From the NCBI GenBank assembly GCA_963781775.1, contig CAWAHE010000013.1, forward strand, positions 84,874 to 148,873: DNA of 64,000 bases, read 5' to 3'. Positions within the stretch are counted from its first letter, which is position 1; every line of letters begins with the position of its first letter. Origin of the DNA: CAVSRC01 sp963781775 (GTDB lineage: Bacteria; Pseudomonadota; Alphaproteobacteria; Rhizobiales; Kaistiaceae). The position numbers and the translations under genes are program-made. The notes under the pieces were generated by a model. The model was not told where the DNA came from. It did not search any database and worked only from the letters and a program-made list of their open reading frames with translations. Below are positions 1 to 9,545 of the stretch, in pieces.

Positions 1-102
1 CGTCCAAAGGTTGATTCCCGCGTTGCCGCGCATGTTGCACATCGCCGCCACGCGATCAATTGCGGTTGCGGCCGGCCGCCGGCTGGTGTGTATCTCGAAG
101 CG

Positions 103-1161
103 ATGGATCGAATCGAGATAACCCGGCCGGACGACTGGCATCTCCACGTCCGGGATGGCGCGATGCTGAAGGCGACGCTGCCGGCGAGCGCCGCCGTCTT
201 CGGGCGCGCGATCATCATGCCCAATCTGGTTCCGCCGATCCGCACGCTGGCCGATCTCCGCGCCTATCGAGCGCGGATTGTCGCGGCCCTTCCGGCCGGG
301 CATCCGTTCCGGCCGCTGATGACGCTTTACCTGACCAACGACACCGATCCCGCGGTCATCCGGGACGGCGCCACATCGGGAGAGCTGGCGGCCGTCAAGC
401 TTTATCCCGCAGGCGCGACCACCAATTCCGACAGCGGCGTCACCGATATCAGCAAGGTCGACCGCGTGCTGGCGGCGATGCAGGACGCGGACGTGCCCCT
501 TCTCGTCCACGGCGAGGTCACCGATCCGGCCGTCGATATCTTCGACCGCGAGAAGGTGTTCATCGATCGCGTGCTCACGCCGCTCCGTGCGCGCTTTCCC
601 CAACTCCGCATCGTGCTCGAACACGCCACGACGCGCGAGGCGGTCGATTGCGTGCTGGCGGCGGACGCCAATCTCGCCGCGACCATCACGCCGCATCATC
701 TGATGTTCAGCCGCAACGCCATCTTCAGGGGGGGCATCCGCCCGCATCTCTATTGCCTGCCGATCGCCAAGCGCGAAGAGCATCGGTTGGCGTTGGTGAA
801 GGCGGCAACCTCCGGCGACCGCCGCTTCTTCCTCGGCACAGACTCGGCACCGCACACCGTCTCGGCCAAGGAATGCGCGTGCGGGAGCGCCGGCATCTTC
901 AGTGCGCCGGTGGCGTTGCCCTGCCTGGCGCAGGTCTTCGACGAGGCGGACGCGCTCGACAGGCTGGAAGCCTTCGTTTCGCTGAACGGCGCGGCCTATT
1001 ACAAGCTGCCGCCGAACGCCGACCGGATCACGCTTGCGCGCGGCAAGCCGGTGGACGCCGGCTTCGTGGCGGTTGAAGCGGATGCGCCGGAACAGGTACG
1101 GGTCTTCCAGCCGGACACGCCGATTTCATGGGCAGTGGTGACGGGTTTGAGACCGGTCTAG
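103..1161 (+). CDS. pyrC: Dihydroorotase, class II
   Basis: Catalyses ring closure of carbamoyl aspartate to dihydroorotate in pyrimidine synthesis, in the cytoplasm. The 352-residue length fits the homodimeric class II (E. coli PyrC type). Visible zinc-site residues: HLH at about 13-15, the carbamylatable Lys near 99 (AVKLYPAG), His near 136 (LVHGE), His near 174 (LEHAT) and Asp near 247 (GTDSAPH). I prefer the ATG at 103 because DRIEITRPDDWHLH matches the family's usual start; a GTG at 88 in frame is possible, and neither has a clear Shine-Dalgarno site. pyrE follows 10 bases later, so the two are very likely co-transcribed. Confidence 0.95.
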   Translation: MDRIEITRPDDWHLHVRDGAMLKATLPASAAVFGRAIIMPNLVPPIRTLADLRAYRARIVAALPAGHPFRPLMTLYLTNDTDPAVIRDGATSGELAAVKLYPAGATTNSDSGVTDISKVDRVLAAMQDADVPLLVHGEVTDPAVDIFDREKVFIDRVLTPLRARFPQLRIVLEHATTREAVDCVLAADANLAATITPHHLMFSRNAIFRGGIRPHLYCLPIAKREEHRLALVKAATSGDRRFFLGTDSAPHTVSAKECACGSAGIFSAPVALPCLAQVFDEADALDRLEAFVSLNGAAYYKLPPNADRITLARGKPVDAGFVAVEADAPEQVRVFQPDTPISWAVVTGLRPV

Positions 1162-1171
1162 AGGAGAAAAC

Positions 1172-1855
1172 ATGGCGGGGTTCACGGACAAGGCGACAAT
1201 CGCGGAGCTGACCGCGCGCATGCTGCTTGAGGTCAAAGCGGTGCATTTCCGCGCCGACGAGCCCTACAAGTTCACATCGGGCCTCGCGAGCCCCGTCTAT
1301 ACCGACTGCCGCAAGCTGATCTCGTTCCCGCAGGTGCGCTCGACGCTGATGGATTTCGCTGTTTCGACCATCCTCAGCGAGATCGGATTCGCTCGGATCG
1401 ACGCGGTCGCCGGCGGCGAGACGGCCGGCATCCCGTTCGCCGCCTGGATCGCCGACCGGCTGTCTCTGCCCATGCAATATGTGCGTAAGAAGCCGAAGGG
1501 CTTCGGCCGCAACGCCCTCATCGAGGGCGACTTCCATGAGGGCGCACGCACCTTGCTGGTCGAGGATCTCGCCACCGACGGCGGCAGCAAGCTGAAGTTC
1601 TGCGAGGCGATGCGCCAGGCGGGCATGAAGGTCGACCACGCCTTCGTCGTGTTCTTCTACGACATCTTTCCGAATACGCGGAAACTGCTCGGCGACGCCG
1701 GTATCACGCTGCATGCGCTGGCCACCTGGTGGGACGTGCTGAAGATCGCGCGCGCCGAGAAGACCTTCGACAGCGTCACGCTGGACGAGGTCGAGAAATT
1801 CCTGCACGGCCCGGCGGAATGGTCGAAGGCGCACGGGGGCATCGTGCCGGCATGA
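1172..1855 (+). CDS. pyrE: Orotate phosphoribosyltransferase
   Basis: Joins orotate to PRPP to make orotidine 5'-monophosphate, the step after dihydroorotate oxidation. The type I phosphoribosyltransferase PRPP-binding signature VEDLATDGGS is at about residues 130-139, and the N-terminal FTSGLASPVYTDCRK segment is typical of PyrE. Length 227 residues is normal. GAGGAG lies just upstream of the ATG, and the gene starts 10 bases after pyrC. Confidence 0.96.
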   Translation: MAGFTDKATIAELTARMLLEVKAVHFRADEPYKFTSGLASPVYTDCRKLISFPQVRSTLMDFAVSTILSEIGFARIDAVAGGETAGIPFAAWIADRLSLPMQYVRKKPKGFGRNALIEGDFHEGARTLLVEDLATDGGSKLKFCEAMRQAGMKVDHAFVVFFYDIFPNTRKLLGDAGITLHALATWWDVLKIARAEKTFDSVTLDEVEKFLHGPAEWSKAHGGIVPA

Positions 1856-1873
1856 GAAACCCGGGGAGGATTC

Positions 1874-2863
1874 ATGGAGAGGACCACGATCGCGGGGACG
1901 GACATTTCCGTCTCGCGGCTGTCGCTCGGAACCTGGGCTTTCGGTAGTGACCCGGTCTGGGGCGAACAAGGCGACAAGGACTCAATCGACACGGTTTCCG
2001 CAGCGCTCGATGCCGGCATCGATTTCATCGATACGGCCGCCGGTTATGCCGAGGGGCGCTCGGAAGAGGTCCTCGGCCGCGCCCTTCGCGGCCGGCGGGA
2101 CAAGGCGGTGGTCGCCACCAAGGTCTACGGCACGCTCAGCCGTGACGGCATCATCGGCGCCTGCGAAAGCAGCTTGAAACGGCTCGGCACGGACTATCTC
2201 GACGTCTTCTACATACACTGGCCGATGCCCGATCTTGTCCTCGACGACGCGCTGTCCGGGCTTCGCCATTTGCGCGAGACCGGGAAGATCCGCGCGGCCG
2301 GCATCTCGAATTTCGGGCCGCTATGGCTGACCGATCTGGCCGCCGCGAAGGACGCCGGCGTTATCGTGCTGCACCAATTGCCCTACAGTCTGTTCTGGCG
2401 GGCGATCGAGTTCGACATCCTGCCGAAGAGCCGCGACCTCCGGCACACTGTCGTCGCCTACTCGACGCTGTCCCAGGGGCTGCTCACCGGCCGCTATCGC
2501 TCCGCGACGGAAGTGCCGCCGGGGCTGCATGTCACGCGCTACTACAGCGACGGGCCGCACGGGGAGGCGGGCGCCGAAACCGAAGTCTTCGCCGCGCTGG
2601 ACGAACTGCGTGCGGTCGCCAGAGAAATCGATCTGCCGCTTGCCGATCTCGCGATTCAGTGGGTGCTGGCCCAGCCCGATGTTGGTATCGCGCTGACAGG
2701 CGCGCGCACGCCGGCCGAGATCGCCAACAACGCCCGCGCCCTCGACCGCAAGGTCGATCCGGCGGTGTTTGCCCGGATGACCGCGATCGCCGAGCCGGTG
2801 CGCCAGAAGCTCGGGCCGAACCCGGATATGTGGAAAGGCAGTGCCGAGACGCGTTACCGGTAG
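1874..2863 (+). CDS. Aldo/keto reductase
   Basis: NAD(P)H-dependent oxidoreductase of the aldo/keto reductase superfamily, 329 residues. The family pattern is visible: DFIDTAAGYAEGRSEE near residues 50-65 (catalytic Asp and Tyr), Lys in VVATKVYG near 85, and IHWPMPD near 115 (the catalytic His). A GGGGAGG ribosome site precedes the ATG and the gap to pyrE is 18 bases, so it probably rides on the pyr transcript. Its substrate cannot be told from sequence; a pyrimidine role is not implied. Confidence 0.9.
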   Translation: MERTTIAGTDISVSRLSLGTWAFGSDPVWGEQGDKDSIDTVSAALDAGIDFIDTAAGYAEGRSEEVLGRALRGRRDKAVVATKVYGTLSRDGIIGACESSLKRLGTDYLDVFYIHWPMPDLVLDDALSGLRHLRETGKIRAAGISNFGPLWLTDLAAAKDAGVIVLHQLPYSLFWRAIEFDILPKSRDLRHTVVAYSTLSQGLLTGRYRSATEVPPGLHVTRYYSDGPHGEAGAETEVFAALDELRAVAREIDLPLADLAIQWVLAQPDVGIALTGARTPAEIANNARALDRKVDPAVFARMTAIAEPVRQKLGPNPDMWKGSAETRYR

Positions 2864-2885
2864 GCCGCGCCGACGCACTTCGCCT

Positions 2886-3719
2886 TCACGGTGCTGCGGG
2901 GGTCGTCGCCCAGGCGCCGATCAAGCGCGGCATGAAGATGCAGTGATCGCCTGTCGTCGCCGCCTCATGCAGGCGGTCGGCAATCGTGTCGAGTCCGATC
3001 TCGTCGGCGGTCGTGATGCCAAAGCGCTCCGTCGACGGCAGCAGGCTGCGCAATGTCTCGGCGGCGAAGGTATAGGCGATCGAGTCCGGGCCGCTCTCGA
3101 TGCGGCACGTGCCGTTCAGGCGTGGCTCGAGCCCAGCGGCGCGGAACGTCGTGTAGAGCATGGAGCCCATGTTGGGTTCGACGCCGACCTTGCGATAGGT
3201 CGCCGTGATCCAGTTGATGCATTGGCGAAACAGGGGAATTTCGGGTACGGCGCCGGCTTGGTCGATATCCATCTCGATGAAGGCGACAATCCCGCGCGGC
3301 CGGATGAGGCGGGCCATGCTCTTCAACGCGGCCACGGCATCCGGAACGTGCATCAGGATGAAGCGCCCTATGACCGCGTCGAAAGGCTCATCGGGCTCGA
3401 ACGCGTAGATATCGGCGCCGGCGAAGGTCAACCAATGGTAGCCGGCGCGCGCGGCACGCGCTTGCGCCGGTATCAGCGCCTTTTCCGCGTTGTCGATGCC
3501 CAGCACCTTGCCCGTCGGCCCGACAATTTCGGCCGCGATCATCGAGACGTCGCCGACACCGCAGCCGATGTCGAGCACACGCATGCCCGGCGAGATCCCG
3601 GCGCGGCGCAGCACATCGCGCGTTTCGGCGCCGAATATCTGACCCTGACGTTCAAGACGGATCAGCTCTTTCTCTGAATGTCCGAGCAGATACGGCTTCG
3701 GGTTCGTCGACTGATCCAT
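2886..3719 (-). CDS. Class I SAM-dependent methyltransferase
   Basis: A 277-residue soluble methyltransferase. SAM-binding motif I VLDIGCGVGDVS is near residues 45-56, the acidic Asp of motif II is in GIDNAEKA, and a motif IV-like FDAVIGRFILMHV segment follows near 110. The start is the ATG at 3719, which has GGAGG five bases upstream; the longer in-frame reading to 3821 has no such site. It resembles the Methyltransf_11/31 small-molecule group. The substrate is unknown. The gene is convergent with the aldo/keto reductase. Confidence 0.85.
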   Translation of the reverse strand: MDQSTNPKPYLLGHSEKELIRLERQGQIFGAETRDVLRRAGISPGMRVLDIGCGVGDVSMIAAEIVGPTGKVLGIDNAEKALIPAQARAARAGYHWLTFAGADIYAFEPDEPFDAVIGRFILMHVPDAVAALKSMARLIRPRGIVAFIEMDIDQAGAVPEIPLFRQCINWITATYRKVGVEPNMGSMLYTTFRAAGLEPRLNGTCRIESGPDSIAYTFAAETLRSLLPSTERFGITTADEIGLDTIADRLHEAATTGDHCIFMPRLIGAWATTPAAP

Positions 3720-4006
3720 CACGCCTCCAAACGCAATCAGCGCGCCTCTATAATGCAGTCCTTGCATGTGGGCCACGCACGTTTTCGCTAGGTGCGCTTG
3801 CCCAAATGTAGCTAAGTACACCTATAAGTTGTTTCGACGTCAACTTCGGCGTGAACTGGGCTTTGGAAGACGTTTTTTCACGTTAAAACATGCTCTATTC
3901 TTAAGCTTTCCGAAGGTTCTGAGACCTATCTTCTGCGGTATTCTCCGAGTGATGGGTCCGTCTGCGTTTCGGATGCCGCACCCGGTTGGCATCAGGAGGG
4001 CGGTCC

Positions 4007-4879
4007 ATGCCGGTGACCAAGAAGACGATCCGTACAAGCCACGGCGTCATCGCGATAAGCGAGACGCCCGGTTCGGGGATGCCTGTCTTGATGCTCCACG
4101 GCAACTCCAGCTGCAAGGAAGTGTTCGCGGGGCAGCTCGAGGGCGAACTTGGCGATCGGTTCCATCTTGTTGCGATGGACCTGCCGGGTCACGGCGCGTC
4201 GAGCGATGCCGTCGATCCGCAGCGCAGCTATTCGATGTCGGGCTATGCCGCCGCCGCTGTCGAGGTGCTCGACGGTCTGGCAATTTCCAAAGCGGCCGTT
4301 TTCGGTTGGTCGCTCGGCGGCCACGTCGGCATCGAGATGCTGCCGCTGTTCCCTGGAATGCTGGGGCTGCTGATCGTGGGTGCGCCCCCGGTTCGGCAGG
4401 ACATGGATTCCATCATGATGGGCTTCCAGCCCAGCCCCGAGTTGATGTTGGCGGGCAAGGAGCAGTTCGACGAGGAGGACTACCAAGCCTTTGCGGACCT
4501 CACGGTGGGCGGCATCGACGATCCGCTTCTCGCACGGGCCATGCGCCGGACCCACGGCCTCGCCCGCGGCACGATGTTCCAAAGCCTGATGGCGGGAAAG
4601 GCCTCAGACGAGCGCGACCTGGTGGAGAACGCCGCCATTCCCGTTGCGGTTATCAATGGGGAGAAGGACAGGCTGGTCAATCTCGACTACGTCGGCGGTC
4701 TTCATATCCGCAACCTGTGGAACGAGCACCATTATTTGCTGCGCGGGCTCGGCCATGCGTGCTTCCGCGAGGCACCCGAGATCTTCAATCCCATCCTGAG
4801 CTCGTTTCTGTCCGACGTCGAAGCGACGCAGGGGCGGGATTATCGCCGGACGCGACGCAACAAGACGCGCGCGGCCTAA
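4007..4879 (+). CDS. Alpha/beta-fold hydrolase
   Basis: Predicted serine hydrolase of 290 residues. An oxyanion-hole HGNSS sits near residue 35, the nucleophile elbow GWSLGG near 105-110, an acid candidate in NGEKDRLVN near 225, and the His in GLGHACF near 250. The ATG at 4007 has AGGAGG with good spacing; the upstream TTG in frame is less likely. The roughly 290-base gap before it is relatively AT-rich and holds the promoters for this gene and for the divergent methyltransferase. The substrate is unknown. Confidence 0.85.
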   Translation: MPVTKKTIRTSHGVIAISETPGSGMPVLMLHGNSSCKEVFAGQLEGELGDRFHLVAMDLPGHGASSDAVDPQRSYSMSGYAAAAVEVLDGLAISKAAVFGWSLGGHVGIEMLPLFPGMLGLLIVGAPPVRQDMDSIMMGFQPSPELMLAGKEQFDEEDYQAFADLTVGGIDDPLLARAMRRTHGLARGTMFQSLMAGKASDERDLVENAAIPVAVINGEKDRLVNLDYVGGLHIRNLWNEHHYLLRGLGHACFREAPEIFNPILSSFLSDVEATQGRDYRRTRRNKTRAA

Positions 4880-5030
4880 TGTGGCGAATGCCCTCGGGAT
4901 CCTCTGCCGCATGGTTTCCGATTGGTGAACGCAGTGTGCCCAGCCTAGCCGCCCACGAACATTCTCGGCAAAAGCAGAACGATATTTTCATTCCCAAGCG
5001 GCACAGTGGCCGCGCTCGTGCACCTAAAGC

Positions 5031-7385
5031 ATGCCGTGGATGATGTTCGCCCCTAACAATTCGGCGCCAGTGGACCAGATGCCGAAGGTCCCGTTCGACA
5101 TCCATGCGTCGCTGGTCGCTTCGCTGTTCGACGACCGGCGTTCGCTAAGCATCGGATCGGCAGCCGCCGCCGCCTGCGTGTTCCTTTCTGCCTGGAAAGT
5201 CGGCAGCTGGGTGCTGCTAGGCTTCGCCGTTGCCGTCGCCATCGTCGCGGTGCTGCGCGTGCGCGACATGGCGGCGTTCGCGAGGATCCGGTCAGGCCTG
5301 AAAACCGTTGGCGACGTCCGGCGCTGGGAAATCCGCTACGTCGTCGGTGCCACGATGTCGGTTGGGCTGCTCGGCACCTGGTGCTTTGCCGTATTCGCCA
5401 TCAGTGACGATCCGTTCGTGCGCCTGTTGAGCTTCGGCATAACGCTGGCCTACATCATCGGAACGTCGGGCCGGAATTTTGCGAGCGACATGCTCATCTA
5501 CGCCCAGATCATCGGGGCGGCTGTGCCGCTGAGCGCGGCCATGGTGGTTGCCGGCGGATACTACTACGCGATCATCGGCCTGATCATTATTCCGTTGTTT
5601 GCGGCGCTGAAATTCATTTCCGATCGGCTGCGGCGGGTCCTGCTCGATGCGGTTATCGCCAACCGCGACTTGACGCTCCTCGCAGGGCGCTTCGATACCG
5701 CCCTCAACAACATGCCGCACGGGTTGACCATGTTTGACGCCGAGCGCCGGCTCGTTGTCGCCAATCGGCGCCTGAGCGATGTGCTGGCTATTGCCGGCGA
5801 TGTCGACCGCAAAGGCTGGACGCCGCGTGAATTGCTCCATGCATGCGTTGACGCCGGAACTTTCCTGCGCTTGGAATCGGAGCAGATTGCCGACGAATTC
5901 GAGGCCCACCTGGCGAGTGGCGAGATTGGCAGCTTCACCGTCTCGACTCAGGATGCGCGCACCCTCAACCTGACATTCCAGCCGATGGCCAAGGGCGGCA
6001 GCGTCGTGTTGATCGAAGACGTCACCGAGCGCATGGCCGCCGAGGCGCGTATCAGCCACCTTGCCCGTTTCGATTCCCTCACTGAACTGCCCAATCGCGT
6101 CTATCTGCGCGAACAAATGGAAGCGTTGCTGGCGGCGGCCGGATCGCGTCAATCGGCCGTCCTCTTCGTCGATCTGGACCAGTTCAAACAGGTCAACGAT
6201 ACGCTCGGCCACCCGCGCGGCGATCTTGTGCTCCGCGCGGTCGCCGATCGGCTGCGCCGGCTAGTCCGTGAAAGCGAAGTTGTCGCGCGTTTTGGAGGCG
6301 ATGAATTCGTTGTGGTGCAGACGCCGGTCGCCGGTCCCGATGAGGTTGCCTCGCTAGCGCGGCGCATCGTTGCCGCGCTCGCCGAGACCTATGAGGTGGA
6401 CGGCCACCAGGTCGTTATTGGGGCCACGATCGGCATCGCCATGGCGCCGCGGGATGCCACCGGCGCCGATCATCTGCTCAAGAACGCCGATATGGCGCTT
6501 TACTGGGCAAAGAACGATCAACGCGGCACCTGGCGATTCTTCGAGCCGGGCATGGATATACGCGCGCAGGCGCGGCGCAGCCTTGAACTCGACCTGCACA
6601 ATGCGCTGGCGAGCGGCGCTTTCGAACTCTACTACCAGCCGCTTGTCGACCTGAAGACGATGAAGGTGACCACCTGCGAGGCGCTGCTGCGCTGGCCGCA
6701 TCCTCTGCGCGGTATGATCCCGCCGAGCGAGTTCATCCCCGTCGCCGAGGAAATGGGGCTTATCGTCGAAATCGGCGATTGGGTGCTGCACCGGGCTTGT
6801 GCGGCCTGCGCGACGTGGCCGAACGACATTCGCGTGGCGGTCAACCTGTCAGCCAGCCAGTTCCGTCGCGGCAATGTCGTCAGCACGATCCGCGAGGTGC
6901 TGGGTGCGAGCGGACTGGCGCCGAGCCGGCTCGAAATCGAAATCACCGAGTCGGTCCTTTTCCAGGATACACGCGCCACGCGGTTGATCCTGCGCCAGCT
7001 TCGCGATCTCGGTGTGCGCATATCGCTCGACGACTTCGGTACCGGCTACTCGAGCCTTAGCTACCTGCACGGCCTGCCGCTCAACAAGGTGAAGATCGAT
7101 CGCCTGTTCCTGGAGGGACTAGAAGCGGGCGACCGGGCGCTGGTCCTGTTGCGTGGCATCGCACGTCTGAGCGCCGATCTGGGACTGACCGTGACGGTCG
7201 AAGGCATCGAGACCGAGGAACAGCTCGCTATCGTAGCCGCTGAGCCGTGCATCGATGAGGCGCAGGGCTTCTTGTTCAGCGTACCGGTCCCGGAGCGGCA
7301 AATCGGCAAGATGCTCGCGATCACGAGTCCAGCGCCGGATTCCGGCTCTATCCCACCTCCGCAAGCGCGCATCCTGGCCCACTAG
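5031..7385 (+). CDS. Membrane GGDEF-EAL protein with PAS-like domain
   Basis: Cyclic di-GMP turnover protein of 784 residues. The N-terminal ~200 residues contain about five hydrophobic segments (for example VLLGFAVAVAIVAVL and YYYAIIGLIIIPLFAAL). A PAS-like sensor follows (about 215-335, starting LAGRFDTALNNMPHGLTMFD). The GGDEF domain has an intact GGDEF at about 422-426. The EAL domain has EALLRW at 550, NLSASQF, DDFGTGYSSL and EGIETEEQL, so both activities look possible. The inhibitory I-site reads RESE where RxxD is usual. The start is uncertain among ATGs at 5031, 5040 and 5043. The FeeM-like gene follows after 221 bases. Confidence 0.93.
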   Translation: MPWMMFAPNNSAPVDQMPKVPFDIHASLVASLFDDRRSLSIGSAAAAACVFLSAWKVGSWVLLGFAVAVAIVAVLRVRDMAAFARIRSGLKTVGDVRRWEIRYVVGATMSVGLLGTWCFAVFAISDDPFVRLLSFGITLAYIIGTSGRNFASDMLIYAQIIGAAVPLSAAMVVAGGYYYAIIGLIIIPLFAALKFISDRLRRVLLDAVIANRDLTLLAGRFDTALNNMPHGLTMFDAERRLVVANRRLSDVLAIAGDVDRKGWTPRELLHACVDAGTFLRLESEQIADEFEAHLASGEIGSFTVSTQDARTLNLTFQPMAKGGSVVLIEDVTERMAAEARISHLARFDSLTELPNRVYLREQMEALLAAAGSRQSAVLFVDLDQFKQVNDTLGHPRGDLVLRAVADRLRRLVRESEVVARFGGDEFVVVQTPVAGPDEVASLARRIVAALAETYEVDGHQVVIGATIGIAMAPRDATGADHLLKNADMALYWAKNDQRGTWRFFEPGMDIRAQARRSLELDLHNALASGAFELYYQPLVDLKTMKVTTCEALLRWPHPLRGMIPPSEFIPVAEEMGLIVEIGDWVLHRACAACATWPNDIRVAVNLSASQFRRGNVVSTIREVLGASGLAPSRLEIEITESVLFQDTRATRLILRQLRDLGVRISLDDFGTGYSSLSYLHGLPLNKVKIDRLFLEGLEAGDRALVLLRGIARLSADLGLTVTVEGIETEEQLAIVAAEPCIDEAQGFLFSVPVPERQIGKMLAITSPAPDSGSIPPPQARILAH

Positions 7386-7477
7386 GCAGGCCAAGGGCCT
7401 GCTGCCAAGAAGACTCCCGAAAACTGCTCATGGCAATTTGCGCGGCATCCCGCCATCGACGCAGGCATGGTCGGCAC

Positions 7478-7529
7478 CGTTAACCTTAACGCGGTTAAAG
7501 GCGTGATTGCTAGACTTCGTTAACGTTAA
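7478..7529. promoter_or_regulatory. Repeated TTAAC palindromes before FeeM-like gene
   Basis: Between the GGDEF-EAL gene and the FeeM-like gene, the GC-rich sequence is broken by CGTTAACCTTAACG (7478-7491), GGTTAAA just after it, and CGTTAACGTTAA (7518-7529), with more TTAA words up to about 7557. The TTAAC content recalls CtrA-type half sites of alphaproteobacteria (TTAACCAT, TTAA-N7-TTAA), but the spacing here is not the canonical one. A binding region or promoter is likely; the factor is an inference. Confidence 0.45.
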
Positions 7530-7606
7530 TGCTTTCACTTTGATTAAGGCTTTAATAAACTCTCCTCGTGCAGCCGACTTTCAGTTGGCCGCACAGGAGG
7601 CCACTG

Positions 7607-8353
7607 ATGGGTTCAGTTGCGTACGCGGTTCAGTCACTGCCATTTGCCGATCGTGTCGCGGATCTGCTGGAACGAGTTGATTTTCGGCGTGCGGATACGG
7701 ACGACATTCGCGAGGCCATCTTTCGTCTGCGCTACGATGCGTATCTGACGTCGAGAGCGATCCAACCGAATTTCGAGCGGCGGTTCACTGACCCGGACGA
7801 TGAACTGGGCAACGCCTGGATATTCGGCGTCTACCTCGACGGAAAGCTGGTCAGCTCGATACGCTTTCATGTCGCGACTAAGGACTTCCCGGAGATGCCG
7901 TCGCTTGAGGTGTTTCCGGAGATCCTGCGGCCCGCGCTCGACTCCGGCAAGACGGTCATCGACCCGACGCGGTTCGTGATCGATCGTAAGGCGTCGCGGG
8001 AGTACCCGCACCTGCATTACATCACGACGCGCTTGGCGTGGATCGCGTGCGCTTATTTTGAGGCCGACTTGCTGTTGGCGTCGGTTCGCGAGGAGCATCG
8101 CGCGTTCTACACCAAGGTCTTCGGCCACGAGATGGCCTGCGGCGCACGGTCCTATCCGCTGCTGGAGAAGCCAATCTGCCTGATGATTTCCGACTATTTT
8201 GCCGTTCACGACGATGTTCAGCGGCGCTATCCGTTCTTTCGATCGACGTTTTTCGAGAGGCGGATGCTATTCGAGCGCCTGCAGCAGACGGAAGCGGAGC
8301 GGTTGCCAGTCATCGAGCCGGCGCCCGGACTGGCGGCGGGCATCGGGCGTTAA
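7607..8353 (+). CDS. FeeM-like N-acyl amino acid synthase (GNAT fold)
   Basis: Resembles the FeeM catalytic core, relatives of LuxI autoinducer synthases that transfer acyl chains from acyl carrier protein to an amino acid. The pattern visible is REAIFRLRYDAYL near residue 35, DELGNAWIFGVYLDGKLVSSIR near 65-85, VIDPTRFVID near 120, and a central region ending in the hydrophobic LAWIACAYFEADLLLASVR. The ATG at 7607 has AGGAGG upstream; an earlier in-frame ATG at 7568 lacks one. 248 residues. An exosortase-associated acyltransferase is the main alternative. The product is not predictable. Confidence 0.7.
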   Translation: MGSVAYAVQSLPFADRVADLLERVDFRRADTDDIREAIFRLRYDAYLTSRAIQPNFERRFTDPDDELGNAWIFGVYLDGKLVSSIRFHVATKDFPEMPSLEVFPEILRPALDSGKTVIDPTRFVIDRKASREYPHLHYITTRLAWIACAYFEADLLLASVREEHRAFYTKVFGHEMACGARSYPLLEKPICLMISDYFAVHDDVQRRYPFFRSTFFERRMLFERLQQTEAERLPVIEPAPGLAAGIGR

Positions 8354-8548
8354 CGTGTGACCGGAGGCCCGATCTGGCGCCTGTCGCAAAATTGCGTTTG
8401 CGAACGGGGCCGGGGCCATTGCCTTGCGGCCCGCTCTGTCCTGTAATGGCGGTTCCGACAGTCCTTCCTTCTCGTCGTCTCGTGGCTGCGGCGATCGTCT
8501 GATCGCGATGCAATGCCCGGCGCGGCCGTCAAAAAACGGAGAGCACCC

Positions 8549-9532
8549 ATGGAATACACTCGCCTCGGCTCGACCGGCGTTACCGTTTCGCGCATTTGCC
8601 TCGGGATGATGACCTATGGCGACAAGTCCAGCCGCGAATGGGCGCTCAACGAGCAGGAGTCGCGGCCCTTCATCAAGAAGGCTCTCGATCTTGGCTTCAC
8701 GTTCTTCGACACCGCCGACGTCTATTCCAACGGCGTCAGCGAACAGATCACCGGCGCCGCACTCAAGGATCTGGGCCCGGCCCGCGACAGCTATGTTCTG
8801 GCGACCAAGGTCCACGGCGCCATGGGCGACAGTCCCAACCAGCGCGGCCTGTCGCGCAAGCACATCATGGCGGGAATCGACGCGTCGCTGACCCGCCTCG
8901 GCATGGACTATGTCGATCTCTACCAGATCCACCGGTTCGATCCGAACACGCCCATGGAGGAGACGCTCGAGGCGCTCACCGACGTGGTCAAGGCCGGCAA
9001 AGCGCTCTATATCGGCGCCTCGTCGATGTACGCATGGCAGTTCGCCCAGATGCTGGCGATCTCCGACCGTCTCGGCTTCAGCCGCTTCATCACCATGCAG
9101 GACCACTACAACCTCCTCTATCGCGAGGAGGAGCGCGAGATGATCCCGCTCTGCCGCAAGGAGGGCGTCGGCTTGATCCCGTGGAGCCCGCTCGCCCGCG
9201 GCCTGCTCACCCGGCCCTATGCCGAGGCCAATGCGACGCTCCGGTCGAACACGGATTCCTTCGGCAAGAGCCTCTATGGCCGCGACGAGGACGACAAGGC
9301 GGTTATCGACGCGGTGACTGCCATTGCCAAGAAACGTGGCGTGCCAAATGCCCAGGTCGCGCTGGCCTGGATGCTGGCGCAACCCGGCGTTACCGCGCCG
9401 ATCATCGGCGCTAGCAAGATGTCTCACCTCGATGACGCGGTGAAGGCGCTCGACATCGAGCTCGACGATGCCGAGATAAAGGCGCTGACCGAGCCTTACC
9501 GGCCGCAGAAGATCCGCGGCCACAGCTACTGA
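8549..9532 (+). CDS. Aldo/keto reductase
   Basis: Second aldo/keto reductase in the window, 327 residues, closer to the YajO/AKR11-13 type than the first. FFDTADVYSNGVSEQ near residue 55 carries the catalytic Asp and Tyr, ATKVHG near 90 the Lys, YQIHRFDPNTP near 130 the His. The C-terminal PIIGASKMSHLDDAV binds the cofactor phosphate in this family. The ATG at 8549 fits the usual MEYTRLGSTG start. The nucleoside hydrolase gene begins 13 bases after the stop, suggesting one transcript. Confidence 0.92.
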   Translation: MEYTRLGSTGVTVSRICLGMMTYGDKSSREWALNEQESRPFIKKALDLGFTFFDTADVYSNGVSEQITGAALKDLGPARDSYVLATKVHGAMGDSPNQRGLSRKHIMAGIDASLTRLGMDYVDLYQIHRFDPNTPMEETLEALTDVVKAGKALYIGASSMYAWQFAQMLAISDRLGFSRFITMQDHYNLLYREEEREMIPLCRKEGVGLIPWSPLARGLLTRPYAEANATLRSNTDSFGKSLYGRDEDDKAVIDAVTAIAKKRGVPNAQVALAWMLAQPGVTAPIIGASKMSHLDDAVKALDIELDDAEIKALTEPYRPQKIRGHSY

Positions 9533-9545
9533 TCCGGGCCTTGCC

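Noticed and set aside
1..102. Leading bases before pyrC
   Set aside because: Too short and no start, stop or motif pattern that supports a gene end.
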